DNA from: Rhodobacter sp.
GTDB taxonomy: Bacteria > Pseudomonadota > Alphaproteobacteria > Rhodobacterales > Rhodobacteraceae
Direction of reading: 5' to 3'
Length of the DNA stretch: 64,000 nt
Assembly (NCBI GenBank): GCA_020250125.1
Contig: JADCEL010000061.1
Coordinates: 32,325 to 96,324, forward strand
Below are positions 16,558-25,335 of this stretch, one piece after another. Under the pieces are notes generated by a model. It had not been told where the DNA came from and made no database searches. It was given only the letters and a program-made list of their open reading frames with translations. Each line of letters opens with the position of its first letter. The stretch's first letter is position 1. The position numbers and the translations under genes were made by a program.

Positions 16558-18105
16558 ATGAACGATGCGGCAGTGGCGGGGCGGCGGGCACGGGGCGGCG
16601 GCGGATCGGCACGGCGGGCAGAGCGGACTGCGGTCAGCTTTGACGTGGCAGGCTATATCCGGCGCAACATCCCGAATTTCGAGATCCTGAACGAAGAAGC
16701 CCTTCAGATCATCGAATGGAATGCCGAAACCGTGCTGGAAGAGATCGGCGTCAACTTTGTTGACAACCCGCAGGCGCTTGACCGGTGGCGGGCCGCCGGG
16801 GCCACGGTGACGGCAGAGCGCGTTCATATTCCGCGTGGACTTGCCCGCAGGCTGTGCGCCACCGCCCCGTTGGGCTTTACCCAGCACGCGCGCAACCCGG
16901 CGCGGTCGGTCGAGGTGGGCGGGCGCAACCTTGTCCTGGCCCCGGTATACGGCCCGCCCTTTGTGCGCGACCGCGACGGCGGGCGGCGCTATGCCACCAT
17001 CGCCGATTTCCGCAATTTCGTGAAGCTGGGCTATATGTCGAAATGGCTGCACCATTCGGGCGGCACGGTGTGCGAGCCTACGGATGTGCCGGTGAACAAG
17101 CGCCACCTCGACATGCTGCTGGCGCATATGGAACTGTCGGACAAACCCTTTATGGGATCGGTGACCGAACCCGTCCGGGCGCAGGATTCCATCGAGATGT
17201 GCGAGATCCTGTTCGGCAAGGACTTTGTTGCGCAGAACACGGTGATGACCTCGCTCATCAACATCAATTCGCCGCTGACCTTTGATTCGACGATGATGGG
17301 CGCGCTGGAGGTTTATGCCCGCGCCGGGCAGGCCGCGATCATCAGCCCCTTCATCGTCGGCGGGGCCATGGCCCCCGTGACCGTGGCGGGTACGCTGACC
17401 CAGGTTCTGGCCGAAGTTCTGGCCGGCGTGGCCTATTCGCAGCTGGTCCGGCCCGGTGCCCCGGTGATCTTCGGGGCCTTTGTGACCAGCATCGACATGA
17501 ATTCTGGCGCGCCGACCTTCGGTACGCCAGAGGCGTCGCATATCACCTATGGCGCGGGTCAACTGGCGCGCCGGCTGGGTCTGCCCTACCGCTCGGGCGG
17601 GGCCTTCTGCGGATCGAAACTTCCCGATGCGCAGGCGGCCTATGAAAGCGCCAATTCGCTGAACATGGCGCTCTTGTCGGGTGTCAATTTCATGCTGCAT
17701 GCCTGCGGCTGGCTGGAAGGCGGCCTGGTGTCGTCTTACGAGAAGTTCGTCATGGACGCCGATCAACTTGGCACGCTGCACCATCTGGCCAAAGGCATCA
17801 TCATGGATGAGAACGGCCAGGGCATGGACGCCATCCGCGAAGTCGGTCCGGGCGGTCATTACCTGGGCTGCAGCCATACGCAGGCGAATTTCAAAAGTGC
17901 CTTCTGGCGGTCGGACCTGTTCGACTACAAGCCGTTCGAGACCTGGGACGAGGAAGGCGCGCGCGACACCGAAGCGCTGGCGGCAGAGCGTGTCGCCAGG
18001 ATGCTGGGCGATTACCAGCCGCCCGCCCTGGACCAGGGTACGGCCGAGGCGCTGCGGGACTATGTGGCGCGCAAGAAGGCTTCGGTCCCCGACGCCTTCA
18101 TCTGA
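16558..18105 (+). CDS. Trimethylamine methyltransferase (MttB) superfamily protein, non-pyrrolysine type
   Basis: This 515-residue protein belongs to the MttB/MtgB superfamily of corrinoid-dependent methyltransferases acting on quaternary or tertiary amines. Recognisable stretches include [40 protein letters not shown] and the glycine-rich [17 protein letters not shown] near the C-terminus. No in-frame amber codon occurs, so it is a non-pyrrolysine homologue, a group that includes glycine betaine methyltransferases. The ATG at 16558 has an ACGGAGG ribosome site 7 bases upstream. No corrinoid protein or reactivase gene is adjacent, so its partner must lie elsewhere. Substrate not assignable. 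Confidence 0.88.
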   Translation: MNDAAVAGRRARGGGGSARRAERTAVSFDVAGYIRRNIPNFEILNEEALQIIEWNAETVLEEIGVNFVDNPQALDRWRAAGATVTAERVHIPRGLARRLCATAPLGFTQHARNPARSVEVGGRNLVLAPVYGPPFVRDRDGGRRYATIADFRNFVKLGYMSKWLHHSGGTVCEPTDVPVNKRHLDMLLAHMELSDKPFMGSVTEPVRAQDSIEMCEILFGKDFVAQNTVMTSLININSPLTFDSTMMGALEVYARAGQAAIISPFIVGGAMAPVTVAGTLTQVLAEVLAGVAYSQLVRPGAPVIFGAFVTSIDMNSGAPTFGTPEASHITYGAGQLARRLGLPYRSGGAFCGSKLPDAQAAYESANSLNMALLSGVNFMLHACGWLEGGLVSSYEKFVMDADQLGTLHHLAKGIIMDENGQGMDAIREVGPGGHYLGCSHTQANFKSAFWRSDLFDYKPFETWDEEGARDTEALAAERVARMLGDYQPPALDQGTAEALRDYVARKKASVPDAFI

Positions 18106-18128
18106 TCTTTCCCGCCCATCTGCCGAAC

Positions 18129-18153
18129 GCGCCGCCGGTCCTGCCGGCGGCGC
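18129..18153. terminator. Strong bidirectional-type terminator
   Basis: GCGCCGCCGG at 18129-18138 pairs perfectly with CCGGCGGCGC at 18144-18153 around a TCCTG loop, followed by CTTTCCT. It lies 24 bases after the MttB-family stop and before the convergent DUF6477 gene stop, so it can serve both transcripts. Confidence 0.7.
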
Positions 18154-18169
18154 CTTTCCTGTTGCGGGG

Positions 18170-18460
18170 TTAGCGCAGCGGGTCGCGCGGCAGCAGGCGT
18201 GCCTCGGCCATCAGGGCAATCAGCAGATCGACATGGCGGACCGGATTGTACCCGGTGGCCCCGGTCTTGCGGACCTCTTCGACCTCATCTTCCGCCTCCA
18301 GAAGCCGGGCGACCGAGATCGGCGGCGGCGGGGCGGCACCCATGCCGATCAGGCGGCGCAAGTCGCGGTCGCGCCGGTAATCCGGCAGACCAAGGCGTGC
18401 CGCCTGAATCAAAAGCCGGGGACGCTGTAACCTGGCGATGTGGCTGCGCAGTTCCGTCAT
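18170..18460 (-). CDS. DUF6477-family small protein
   Basis: This 96-residue basic/acidic protein starts MTELRSHIARLQRPRLLIQ and contains AARLGLPDYRRDRDLRRLIG and GYNPVRHVDLLIALMAEARL. I recognise the pattern as the DUF6477 group common in Rhodobacterales; no function is known. The length is normal and no signal peptide or membrane span is seen. It is divergent from the DUF6456/HTH gene, with 148 bases between their starts. I recall the two occurring together in other Rhodobacterales genomes, which suggests a shared role. Confidence 0.65.
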   Translation of the reverse strand: MTELRSHIARLQRPRLLIQAARLGLPDYRRDRDLRRLIGMGAAPPPPISVARLLEAEDEVEEVRKTGATGYNPVRHVDLLIALMAEARLLPRDPLR

Positions 18461-18608
18461 GAGAGGCCTCCAGATGGGGAAGGTCCACTCTGCCCTGCCG
18501 CAACCGGGCGTTGCGCAAACTGGCGCGCGGCGCACGCGGGGTTACGGATTGCTTTAGAAATTGTAAAGAATTATCGGCAAAAGGCCAGCGTTAACAATCG
18601 GGTAGGAA

Positions 18609-19751
18609 ATGCGTGCCAAGGATGTGTCAGCCCTAGCGTCCGCCACAATGCGCCCCGGCCCCGGCCAGTCGGGGCAAGTCGGTTCAAACATCGGGCCGGT
18701 CGGATCCCTGCCGGCCTGGCTGCCGGACGCGGTGCGGCTTTATCTTGATCACATCGAAGACGGGCATTCCCTGCGGTCGCTGGCGCGCCGCGAAGGCTGT
18801 GCTGCCTCGACGGTGCTGCGCCAGGTCCGCCGCTGCGAGAACCGCCGCGACGACCCGTTGATTGACGAAGCTCTGGCGGCGCTTGGAAAAGCACATGCCG
18901 GGCGCTGCCGTGTTCCAGTGAAGGAGAGTGACCCCGCCATGACCGCCCCGATCCGTGCTGACCACATCATGCTGGATGACGCCACAATCGCCCGCGAGGC
19001 CCGCCGCATTCTGCGCCGTCTTTCCGAACCGGGTGCGGTGCTTGCAATTGCACAGGACATGGAAAAGGCGGCGGTGCTGCGGGCGCTGCCCGATGGCCGG
19101 ACCGCGCATCTTGGGGTGGTGGACCGCCCCGTCGCGCAGGTCTTTGCCCTGAAAGGCTGGATTTCCTGCCGCAAGCCGGGCCGCGTTGCCAGCTATGAGC
19201 TGACCGGCCCCGGGCGTGCGGCGCTGCGCCGGTTTGCCGAACAGCTGGCAGCGCGGCCGGGCGATCTGTCTGGCGGACAGCAGGCAGAGGAAACCGGGCC
19301 GCGCGTGCGCTACGGTGCCGTTGAAAGCCCGATTGCCGTTCTGGGACGGCGGCGCGACAAGGATGGCAAGCCTTTTCTGGAGACTGCCCTTGTCGATGCC
19401 GCCGAACGGCTGCGCGAGGATTTCGAACTGGCGCAGATGGGCCCGCGCGTGGCCCAGAACTGGGACCGCTTCCTGACCGGGGGGGATCGGGGCAGCTTCC
19501 GGCCTGACGGCGGGCCATCGGATGGTCCGCGTGCCGCGCGGGAGCGCGTGGCAGCAGCGCTGGCCGATCTTGGTCCGGGTCTGGGCGATATGGTGCTGCG
19601 CTGCGGCTGCTATCTTGAAGGGCTCGAGGCCGCCGAAAGGCGGATGGGCTGGTCGGCGCGATCGGGAAAGATCGTGCTGCGCATCGCCCTGCAGCGGCTG
19701 AAACGCCATTATGAAGAACGCTATGGCAAGACCGGGCCGCTGATCGGCTGA
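18609..19751 (+). CDS. Helix-turn-helix protein with C-terminal DUF6456 domain
   Basis: This 380-residue protein has an N-terminal helix-turn-helix (about residues 36-75: DAVRLYLDHIEDGHSLRSLA followed by GCAASTVLRQVRRCE) and a C-terminal DUF6456-like domain (about 230-375) containing ESPIAVLGRRRDKDGKPFLE and AAERLREDFELAQMGPRVAQ. It is likely a DNA-binding regulator of Rhodobacterales with unknown targets. The leader contains GTTAAC at 18590-18595, a CtrA half-site-like motif, but no complete TTAA-N7-TTAA site. ATG 18609 is used; no strong ribosome site separates it from the later ATG, so the N-terminal 14 residues are uncertain. Confidence 0.72.
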   Translation: MRAKDVSALASATMRPGPGQSGQVGSNIGPVGSLPAWLPDAVRLYLDHIEDGHSLRSLARREGCAASTVLRQVRRCENRRDDPLIDEALAALGKAHAGRCRVPVKESDPAMTAPIRADHIMLDDATIAREARRILRRLSEPGAVLAIAQDMEKAAVLRALPDGRTAHLGVVDRPVAQVFALKGWISCRKPGRVASYELTGPGRAALRRFAEQLAARPGDLSGGQQAEETGPRVRYGAVESPIAVLGRRRDKDGKPFLETALVDAAERLREDFELAQMGPRVAQNWDRFLTGGDRGSFRPDGGPSDGPRAARERVAAALADLGPGLGDMVLRCGCYLEGLEAAERRMGWSARSGKIVLRIALQRLKRHYEERYGKTGPLIG

Positions 19752-19761
19752 GTCCGGCACA

Positions 19762-20337
19762 TCAGGCAAGGACGGCGCGCAAGGCCAGCGCCGCCGACAG
19801 CAGCCCAAGCCAAAGCGCGGCACTGCGGCGCAGCAGCGGTGGCAGGCCGGTCACCGCCGCATCGCCGCGGCGCACCAGCAGCGCACCCAGACCGATCCAT
19901 GCGGTGGCGGCACCGCAGACAAGCCCCGCAAAGACGGCAATCCGTACGGGCAGGTCAGGTCCGGGCATCAGCACAAGGCCGATGACCAGCGCCTTGGGAT
20001 TGAGCAGGGTCGTCAGAAAAACGCGCCGGGGCGTGACCGTGGCCGAAGCGTCCTGCGCCGCAAGCGGGCTGCGCCACATGCGGATCGCCAGCCACAGCAC
20101 CCAGGCCGCCGCCGCCGCCGTGACCGCTGGCAACAGACCGGGCACGGCGGCCAAAACCGCAGACCCGGCCAGCGCCAAAGGCACCACCACACACAGATAG
20201 GCGCAGGTTTCAACCGCAATCAGTCCCGACGCGCCCCGAACCCCGCGTTCGGCCCCGGCCAGCGCCATCAGCGTGTTGGTTGGCCCCGGTGTCAGCAGCA
20301 GCACCATCAGGGCGATAATCAGGTCGGGCAAGGGCAT
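19762..20337 (-). CDS. LysE-family (RhtB-type) amino acid exporter
   Basis: This 191-residue inner-membrane protein begins MPLPDLIIALMVLLLTPGPT; the PGPTN motif at the first span is the LysE/RhtB hallmark. Five to six hydrophobic segments follow, and TTLLNPKALVIGLVLMPGP is a conserved loop and helix. Such exporters release amino acids or related metabolites; the substrate is unknown. ATG 20337 is chosen over an upstream TTG. A near-consensus FnrL box lies 57-70 bases upstream, which predicts oxygen-responsive expression. Confidence 0.85.
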   Translation of the reverse strand: MPLPDLIIALMVLLLTPGPTNTLMALAGAERGVRGASGLIAVETCAYLCVVVPLALAGSAVLAAVPGLLPAVTAAAAAWVLWLAIRMWRSPLAAQDASATVTPRRVFLTTLLNPKALVIGLVLMPGPDLPVRIAVFAGLVCGAATAWIGLGALLVRRGDAAVTGLPPLLRRSAALWLGLLSAALALRAVLA

Positions 20338-20393
20338 GACGGCCTGCAAAGCATGACATCAGTCACTTTGGCAGGGCCTGTTGCCTGCCTGCC

Positions 20394-20407
20394 TTGATCA
20401 AGGTCAA
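20394..20407 (-). promoter_or_regulatory. FNR/FnrL-type binding site upstream of the LysE-family gene
   Basis: TTGAT-CAAG-GTCAA matches the FNR consensus TTGAT-N4-ATCAA at 9 of 10 positions; the G-to-A variant arm is common among Rhodobacter FnrL sites. Its centre is about 63 bases before the LysE start, compatible with activation from a -41.5 position and a leader of about 22 bases. It lies downstream of the aqpZ stop, so the LysE gene is the only sensible target. Confidence 0.6.
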
Positions 20408-20415
20408 GATGACAG

Positions 20416-20441
20416 GGCGCGCGGCCAAAAGGCCGCGCGCC
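20416..20441 (-). terminator. Hairpin terminator of aqpZ
   Basis: GGCGCGCGGCC at 20416-20426 pairs perfectly with GGCCGCGCGCC at 20431-20441 around an AAAA loop, an 11-bp stem. It lies 24 bases past the aqpZ stop on the minus strand. A strong T-run is lacking, but the stem is very stable. Confidence 0.65.
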
Positions 20442-20464
20442 GCATCGCATCACACAAGGTCAGA

Positions 20465-21169
20465 TCAGTCCCGGGCGCGGGTCAGACCGGCGGCATAGAC
20501 AAGGCCCGCCACCGCGCCGCCTGCCAGAGGGGCGACAATGAACAGCCACAGTTGCGACAGGGCCCGCCCTCCCTCGAACAGGGCCGGGCCGATCGACCGG
20601 GCCGGGTTCACCGACACGCCGGTGACATGGATGCCGACCAGATGGATCGCCGCCAGCGTCAGCCCGATCGCGAGGCCGGCAAATCCCGCAGCCGCGCCCG
20701 GCCCGGTCGCGCCCAGGATCACGGTGACGAAGATGAAGGTCATCACGAATTCAAAGACCAGCGCTGCGGTCATGCTGTAGCCGCCGCCATAGCCTTCGCC
20801 CCAGCCGTTTGTGCCCATCCCGCCACCCCAACCGGGGGCTCCGCTGGCGATGATGTAAAGGATCGCCGCGCCGATGATCGCCCCGGCGATCTGTGCTGCG
20901 GCATAGCCCAGGAAGTCGCCGATGCCCATTCGGCCGGCCGTCACCATCCCAAGCGACACCGCCGGGTTCAGATGCGCACCCGAAATCGCGCCCAGACCAT
21001 AGGCCGCAGCCACGATCGACAGGCCGAAGGCAAGCGAGATGCCCGCATAGCCGATGCCGACCATGACGCCGTCCGCACCGATAACCTTCTGCCCGATCAC
21101 CGCCGCGCCGCAGCCGAACAGCACAAGGATCAAGGTTCCCAGCGCCTCGGCAATCAATTTCTTTGACAT
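20465..21169 (-). CDS. aqpZ: Aquaporin Z
   Basis: This 234-residue membrane channel conducts water across the inner membrane. Both NPA boxes are present: SGAHLNPAVSLG (68-70) and GVSVNPARSIGP (188-190), the latter followed by Arg191 of the selectivity filter. The start MSKKLIAEALGTLILVLFGC and the loop with GAPGWGGGMGTNGWGEGYGG are typical of alphaproteobacterial AqpZ. Start at ATG 21169 with GGAGGG just upstream on the minus strand. It is transcribed alone and divergently from lipA, followed by a strong hairpin. Confidence 0.95.
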   Translation of the reverse strand: MSKKLIAEALGTLILVLFGCGAAVIGQKVIGADGVMVGIGYAGISLAFGLSIVAAAYGLGAISGAHLNPAVSLGMVTAGRMGIGDFLGYAAAQIAGAIIGAAILYIIASGAPGWGGGMGTNGWGEGYGGGYSMTAALVFEFVMTFIFVTVILGATGPGAAAGFAGLAIGLTLAAIHLVGIHVTGVSVNPARSIGPALFEGGRALSQLWLFIVAPLAGGAVAGLVYAAGLTRARD

Positions 21170-21309
21170 GTTCCCTCCTTGGTCGGTGCCCGGTCACGTC
21201 GTGACTGCACCGGTTTTCTTCTTCGTTCCCGGTTGCCTCACGCCCCCGGTTGCCTTGCGGCTGCAAGAAGCATATCTGTGCATCATGCGCGCGTCAGGGG
21301 AAAAAAGCA

Positions 21310-22260
21310 GTGCGTGATCTTTCTGTGCCCGAACAGCGCCATCCCGAAAAGGCGCATCGCGCCGATGCCGCGCAGCCGAAGAAACCGGACTGGATCCGGG
21401 TCAAGGCCCCGGTCAGCCAGGGGTACAAGGCCACGCGCGACATCATCCGCGCGCAAAAGCTGGTGACGGTCTGCGAAGAGGCGGGCTGCCCCAATGTCGG
21501 CGAATGCTGGAGCCAGGGTCACGCCACCATGATGATCATGGGCGAGATCTGCACGCGCGGCTGCACCTTCTGCAACGTGGCCACCGGCAGGCCGCAGGCG
21601 CTGGATGCGTTTGAACCGGGCCGGGTCGCCCATGCGGTGGCCGAGCTTGGGTTGAACCATGTGGTGGTGACCTCGGTTGACCGGGACGATCTGGACGATG
21701 GCGGGGCCGGGCATTTCGCCCGGACCATCCGCGCAATCCGCCACCGCGCGCCGGAAACGACCATCGAGGTTCTGGTGCCCGACTTTCTGAAATGCGCGCA
21801 CGGCGTGCTGGAAACGGTGGTTGCGGCGCGGCCCGATGTGTTCAACCACAATCTGGAAACCGTGCCGGGCCTGTATCCGGAGGTGCGCCCCGGCGCGCGC
21901 TATTTCCATTCGCTGCGCCTGTTGCAGCGGGTGAAGGAACTTGACCCTGCGATGTTCACCAAATCAGGCATCATGGTGGGCCTGGGCGAGGACCGCCAGT
22001 CGGTTCTGCAGGTGATGGATGACATGCGCGCGGCGGATGTCGATTTTCTGACCATCGGTCAGTATCTGCAACCCACGCCCAAGCACCACCGCGTCGACCG
22101 TTTCGTGACGCCCGACGAATTCAGGGGTTATGAGATGGCGGCCTATGGCAAGGGGTTCCTGATGGTGTCGGCCACGCCGCTGACACGGTCGTCTTACCAT
22201 GCCGGTGCGGATTTCGTGCGGCTGCGGGCGGCGCGGCTGGCGAAACTGGGGCGGGCCTGA
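21310..22260 (+). CDS. lipA: Lipoyl synthase
   Basis: This 316-residue radical SAM enzyme inserts two sulfur atoms into octanoyl-protein to make the lipoyl cofactor. Auxiliary cluster ligands are Cys55, Cys60 and Cys66 ([12 protein letters not shown]). The radical SAM cluster is Cys81, Cys85, Cys88 (CTRGCTFC). The conserved C-terminal RSSYHAG, whose serine ligates the auxiliary cluster, is present. I start at GTG 21310 ([17 protein letters not shown]), matching other Rhodobacteraceae; AGGGG lies about 10 bases upstream. The longer frame from 21250 looks non-coding at its N-terminus. No lipB is adjacent. Confidence 0.95.
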   Translation: MRDLSVPEQRHPEKAHRADAAQPKKPDWIRVKAPVSQGYKATRDIIRAQKLVTVCEEAGCPNVGECWSQGHATMMIMGEICTRGCTFCNVATGRPQALDAFEPGRVAHAVAELGLNHVVVTSVDRDDLDDGGAGHFARTIRAIRHRAPETTIEVLVPDFLKCAHGVLETVVAARPDVFNHNLETVPGLYPEVRPGARYFHSLRLLQRVKELDPAMFTKSGIMVGLGEDRQSVLQVMDDMRAADVDFLTIGQYLQPTPKHHRVDRFVTPDEFRGYEMAAYGKGFLMVSATPLTRSSYHAGADFVRLRAARLAKLGRA

Positions 22261-22308
22261 CCCGGTACGGCGCTTGCCGCCCGGCTTCCCGGATTGAGTT
22301 CCTGAAGG

Positions 22309-23505
22309 TCAGTGCTTCACATCGGGAAGGAAGATGGCAAGCACACCGATCAGCGGCAGGAAAGAGATCAGCCCGAACACATGGGTGATCGAGGTGGCGT
22401 CCGCAATCATGCCGATGGCTGCCGCCCCCAGCGCGCCCATGCCAAAGGCAAGGCCAAAGAACAGCCCGGCCACCATGCCGACCTTTTCCGGCATCAGGTC
22501 CTGGGCAAAGACGATGATCGCCGGAAAGGCGGAGGCAAGGATCAGTCCGGCCAGGGCGCTGAGCGTCACCGTGCCCGCCAGCCCGACATGGGGAATCAGC
22601 AGGGCAATCGGGGCAACGCCAAGGATCGACACCCAGATCACCCGCTTGCGCCCGATCCGGTCGCCGATGGGGCCGCCGATGATGGTGCCAAAGGCGACAG
22701 CGGCGAGGAAGATGAACAGGCTGATCTGGGCCCCGGCCACCGACAGGCCGAAATGTTCGATCAGGTAGAAGGTAAAATAGCTGGAATAGGCGCCCATGTA
22801 GACGAATTTGGAAAACGTCAGCGCAATCAGCACCAGCAGGGCGCGCCGCACCACCGGCCGGGGAAAGCCCGGTCCGCGCGGGCGGTTGCGCGCAGCCGTC
22901 ATGCGTGCCCGGCCTTCGGAGCCATACCAGCGGCCCACGCAGAACAGCACCGCCATTCCGGCCAGCGCGACCAGGGCGAACCATTGCACGCTGATCTGGC
23001 CGAACGGCACCACGATAAAGGCCGCAAGCAGTGGCCCCAGCGCCGATCCCGCATTGCCGCCGACCTGAAAGAAGGACTGGGCAAAGCCCGGCCTGCGCCC
23101 GGCGGCAAGGCGGGCGATGCGGCTGGAATCGGGGTGAAATACGGAACTGCCGCAGCCAACCAGCGCCACCGCGACAAGCAGCATCACAAAACTGTGCGCA
23201 TGTGCCAGCACGACCAGACCCGACAGCGTCAGACCCATGCCGAAAACCAGGGAAAAGGGCAGGGGCCGGCGGTCGGTGTACAGGCCGACCAGGGGTTGCA
23301 GCACCGAGGCCGTGCCCTGAAACACGAAGGTGACAAGCCCGATCTGCCCGAAGCTGAGCGCAAGTTCGCCTTTCAGCAGCGGATAGATCGCCGGGATCAG
23401 CGATTGCATCAGGTCATTGAGCAGGTGGCACAGCGCCACAGCCGCGATGATGGGCAGAACCGTGGTGTCATGTGCCGGCGCGGCCGGGGTGGTCTGATCT
23501 GACAT
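22309..23505 (-). CDS. MFS transporter, fosmidomycin-resistance (Fsr) type
   Basis: This 398-residue protein has 12 predicted membrane segments. The stretches ALCHLLNDLMQSLIPAIYPL, LYTDRRPLP (MFS loop 2-3 type) and GCGSSVFHPDSSRIARLAAG are characteristic of the Fsr/MFS subfamily, whose founding member exports fosmidomycin. Here it is simply a drug/metabolite exporter of unknown substrate. The start is ATG 23505 (MSDQTTPAAPAHDTTVLPI); the longer frame to 23550 lacks support. It converges with lipA with 48 bases between stops and no clear terminator. Confidence 0.85.
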   Translation of the reverse strand: MSDQTTPAAPAHDTTVLPIIAAVALCHLLNDLMQSLIPAIYPLLKGELALSFGQIGLVTFVFQGTASVLQPLVGLYTDRRPLPFSLVFGMGLTLSGLVVLAHAHSFVMLLVAVALVGCGSSVFHPDSSRIARLAAGRRPGFAQSFFQVGGNAGSALGPLLAAFIVVPFGQISVQWFALVALAGMAVLFCVGRWYGSEGRARMTAARNRPRGPGFPRPVVRRALLVLIALTFSKFVYMGAYSSYFTFYLIEHFGLSVAGAQISLFIFLAAVAFGTIIGGPIGDRIGRKRVIWVSILGVAPIALLIPHVGLAGTVTLSALAGLILASAFPAIIVFAQDLMPEKVGMVAGLFFGLAFGMGALGAAAIGMIADATSITHVFGLISFLPLIGVLAIFLPDVKH

Positions 23506-23607
23506 GGGAAACAATCTGCCTCGATTGCGCAGCAAGCGCGCGAAATCCATGGCGAGTCAACCGCGAAAGGCACCGGCAAGGCGCGCCTGCCGCGCCCTGT
23601 GCCGCCC

Positions 23608-24498
23608 TCAGGGAAGCGGCGGGACACGGGCCAGATAGGCCGCAATCGCCTGCCGGTCGGTATCGGGCAGGTGCGACAGGTTGGTCACCACCGCAGCCAT
23701 TGATCCGCCGGCGGAATCATAGTCTGGCGTGAAGCCGCTTTTCAGATATTCGGCGATTTCGGACGCGGTCCAGGTCAGATGCGCCGGGGTGATGTTGGGG
23801 ATATTGCCCTGACCTTCCGGGTTCGGCGCGCCCGCCAGCCAGCGCGACAGGTCGCGCCCCCCCAGCACGCCGCGCGGCGTGTGGCATTCGCTGCAATGCC
23901 CCAGCCCTTCGACAAGGTAGCGCCCGCGCGTTTCCTCTGCCGTCAGATCGCCGGTCACTACCCATCCGGCCCCCGCATTCAGCAGCTTCCATCCCCCAAG
24001 CAGCAGGCGCTGGTTGAAGGGAAAGCCGATCTCATGGGGTTCGCTGGCGCGGTCCGAGGCGGGCAGGGTCATCAGGAAAGCGTGCAGGTCCGCCACGTCC
24101 TGCGGTGTTGCATGGACATAAGAGGTATAGGGGAAGGCCGGAAAATAATGCCGCCCCCGTGGCGAGGTGCCGTGGCGCATTGCGCTGTCAAGGTTTTCGA
24201 CTGTCCACGCCCCGATCCCCTGCGCCGTGTGGGGGGAAATGTTGGGTGCAATGAAGGTGCCGAACGCGGTCGAAAGCCGCAGGCCCCCCGCCAGCACAAG
24301 GCGCGCCTCACCTTCGGCACCGGGGGCCGCGTGGCAGGAGGCGCAGCCCCCGGCCCAGAACACCATCGCGCCATGAACCGGATCGCCGGTCAGACCCGCA
24401 AGGGTGGCAGGATCAGAGCCTTGCGGCCGGGTGATGACATAGGCCGCCCCAAGGCCGAGCAGCGCCACCAGACCCAGCCCCGACAGTATATGGCGCAT
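23608..24498 (-). CDS. Membrane-anchored or periplasmic diheme cytochrome c
   Basis: This 296-residue protein starts MRHILSGLGLVALLGLGAAY, an uncleaved anchor or signal peptide. Two class I heme c sites follow: GGCASCHAAPG in the first half and GLGHCSECHTPRGVLGG in the second. Likely axial methionines lie after each site. Such diheme cytochromes c serve as electron donors or acceptors of alcohol, thiosulfate or nitrogen-oxide enzymes; no partner enzyme is adjacent. In other Rhodobacteraceae it can follow a cytochrome c' gene, and here a fragment resembling the end of one lies directly upstream. Confidence 0.87.
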   Translation of the reverse strand: MRHILSGLGLVALLGLGAAYVITRPQGSDPATLAGLTGDPVHGAMVFWAGGCASCHAAPGAEGEARLVLAGGLRLSTAFGTFIAPNISPHTAQGIGAWTVENLDSAMRHGTSPRGRHYFPAFPYTSYVHATPQDVADLHAFLMTLPASDRASEPHEIGFPFNQRLLLGGWKLLNAGAGWVVTGDLTAEETRGRYLVEGLGHCSECHTPRGVLGGRDLSRWLAGAPNPEGQGNIPNITPAHLTWTASEIAEYLKSGFTPDYDSAGGSMAAVVTNLSHLPDTDRQAIAAYLARVPPLP

Positions 24499-24500
24499 GG

Positions 24501-24666
24501 CTGCCCCTTTCTTGCTCCCGCCGGCGATGGCGGGCCTGCCTTTACCTTGGGCTTGACGATAGGCCCTGTGGCAGGCGGCGCAAGCCCCGCGCGCGCCCTG
24601 TACGGCCCTGCCGCCTGGCCGGCCCTGCGCCGCCTGCGGCGGTATCCCGGGCAGGGCGCCCGCCAC
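24501..24666 (-). pseudogene. Possible 3' remnant of a cytochrome c' gene
   Basis: In frame with, and running straight into, the diheme cytochrome start is a stretch containing GARGACAACHRAYRQAQGK. The CxxCH close to a C-terminus followed by RAYR is the class II cytochrome c' signature. There is no signal peptide, no four-helix body and no stop before the next start, and only 230 bases separate this gene from hpt, too little for a full cytochrome c'. The upstream codons 24590-24666 do not look like the family. A decayed gene end is the best reading; a chance CxxCH is possible. Confidence 0.35.
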
Positions 24667-24728
24667 CTTTCGGGTAAATCCTGCGGAGCTTCGGCGACGG
24701 GCCGGGCAAGGGCAGGGGCACCTTGCGG

Positions 24729-25265
24729 TCAGGTGAACCTGACCTTGCCGATGAAGGGCAGGTTCCGGTTGCGCTGGGCAAAATCAATGCCGTAGCCGAC
24801 AACGAATTCGTCCGGAATCACAAAGCCGGTCCAGGTGGCGCGGATGTCAACCTCGCGGCGCGTCGGCTTGTCCAGAAGCGCGCAAACCTCCAGCCGTTTG
24901 GGTTCGCGGCTTTGCAGCAGCCGGACGACATGGCCCAGCGTGAAGCCCGTATCGACGATGTCTTCGACCACCAGCACATCGCGCCCCGCGATTTCGCCGC
25001 GCAGGTCCTTGAGGATGCGCACCTCGCGGGAGCTTTCCATGCCATCGCCATAAGACGAGGCTTCCAGAAAATCGACCTCGACCGGAAGATCGATCTCGCG
25101 CACCAGATCGGCGATGAACACGAAGGACCCGCGCAGCAGACCCACCACAATCAGCTTGTCGGTACCGCTGAAGTGCTGTGTTATGTCGCGGGCCAGCGTC
25201 TTGACGCGGGCCGCAATCGACTTGGCCGAGATCAGTTCATCGATCACGTAAGTGGGTTGCGGCAT
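24729..25265 (-). CDS. hpt: Hypoxanthine phosphoribosyltransferase
   Basis: This 178-residue cytoplasmic enzyme converts hypoxanthine (and usually guanine) plus PRPP to nucleotides in purine salvage. The PRPP-binding motif [14 protein letters not shown] (about residues 97-110) is intact, preceded by [20 protein letters not shown], the loop I region. The flexible-loop segment [17 protein letters not shown] and the C-terminal [18 protein letters not shown] match the family. Length is normal. It is divergent from the RatA/Coq10 gene with a 70-base gap. Confidence 0.94.
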   Translation of the reverse strand: MPQPTYVIDELISAKSIAARVKTLARDITQHFSGTDKLIVVGLLRGSFVFIADLVREIDLPVEVDFLEASSYGDGMESSREVRILKDLRGEIAGRDVLVVEDIVDTGFTLGHVVRLLQSREPKRLEVCALLDKPTRREVDIRATWTGFVIPDEFVVGYGIDFAQRNRNLPFIGKVRFT

Positions 25266-25335
25266 GGCGGCCCCTTGATTTCCCCAGCCCGTTTAACGAA
25301 AAGCCAGCATCGAGTCACGCCCGCGGAGGGGGCCT

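Noticed and set aside
18590..18595. CtrA binding site before the DUF6456 gene
   Set aside because: Only a GTTAAC half-site is present; the TTAA-N7-TTAA arrangement is missing.
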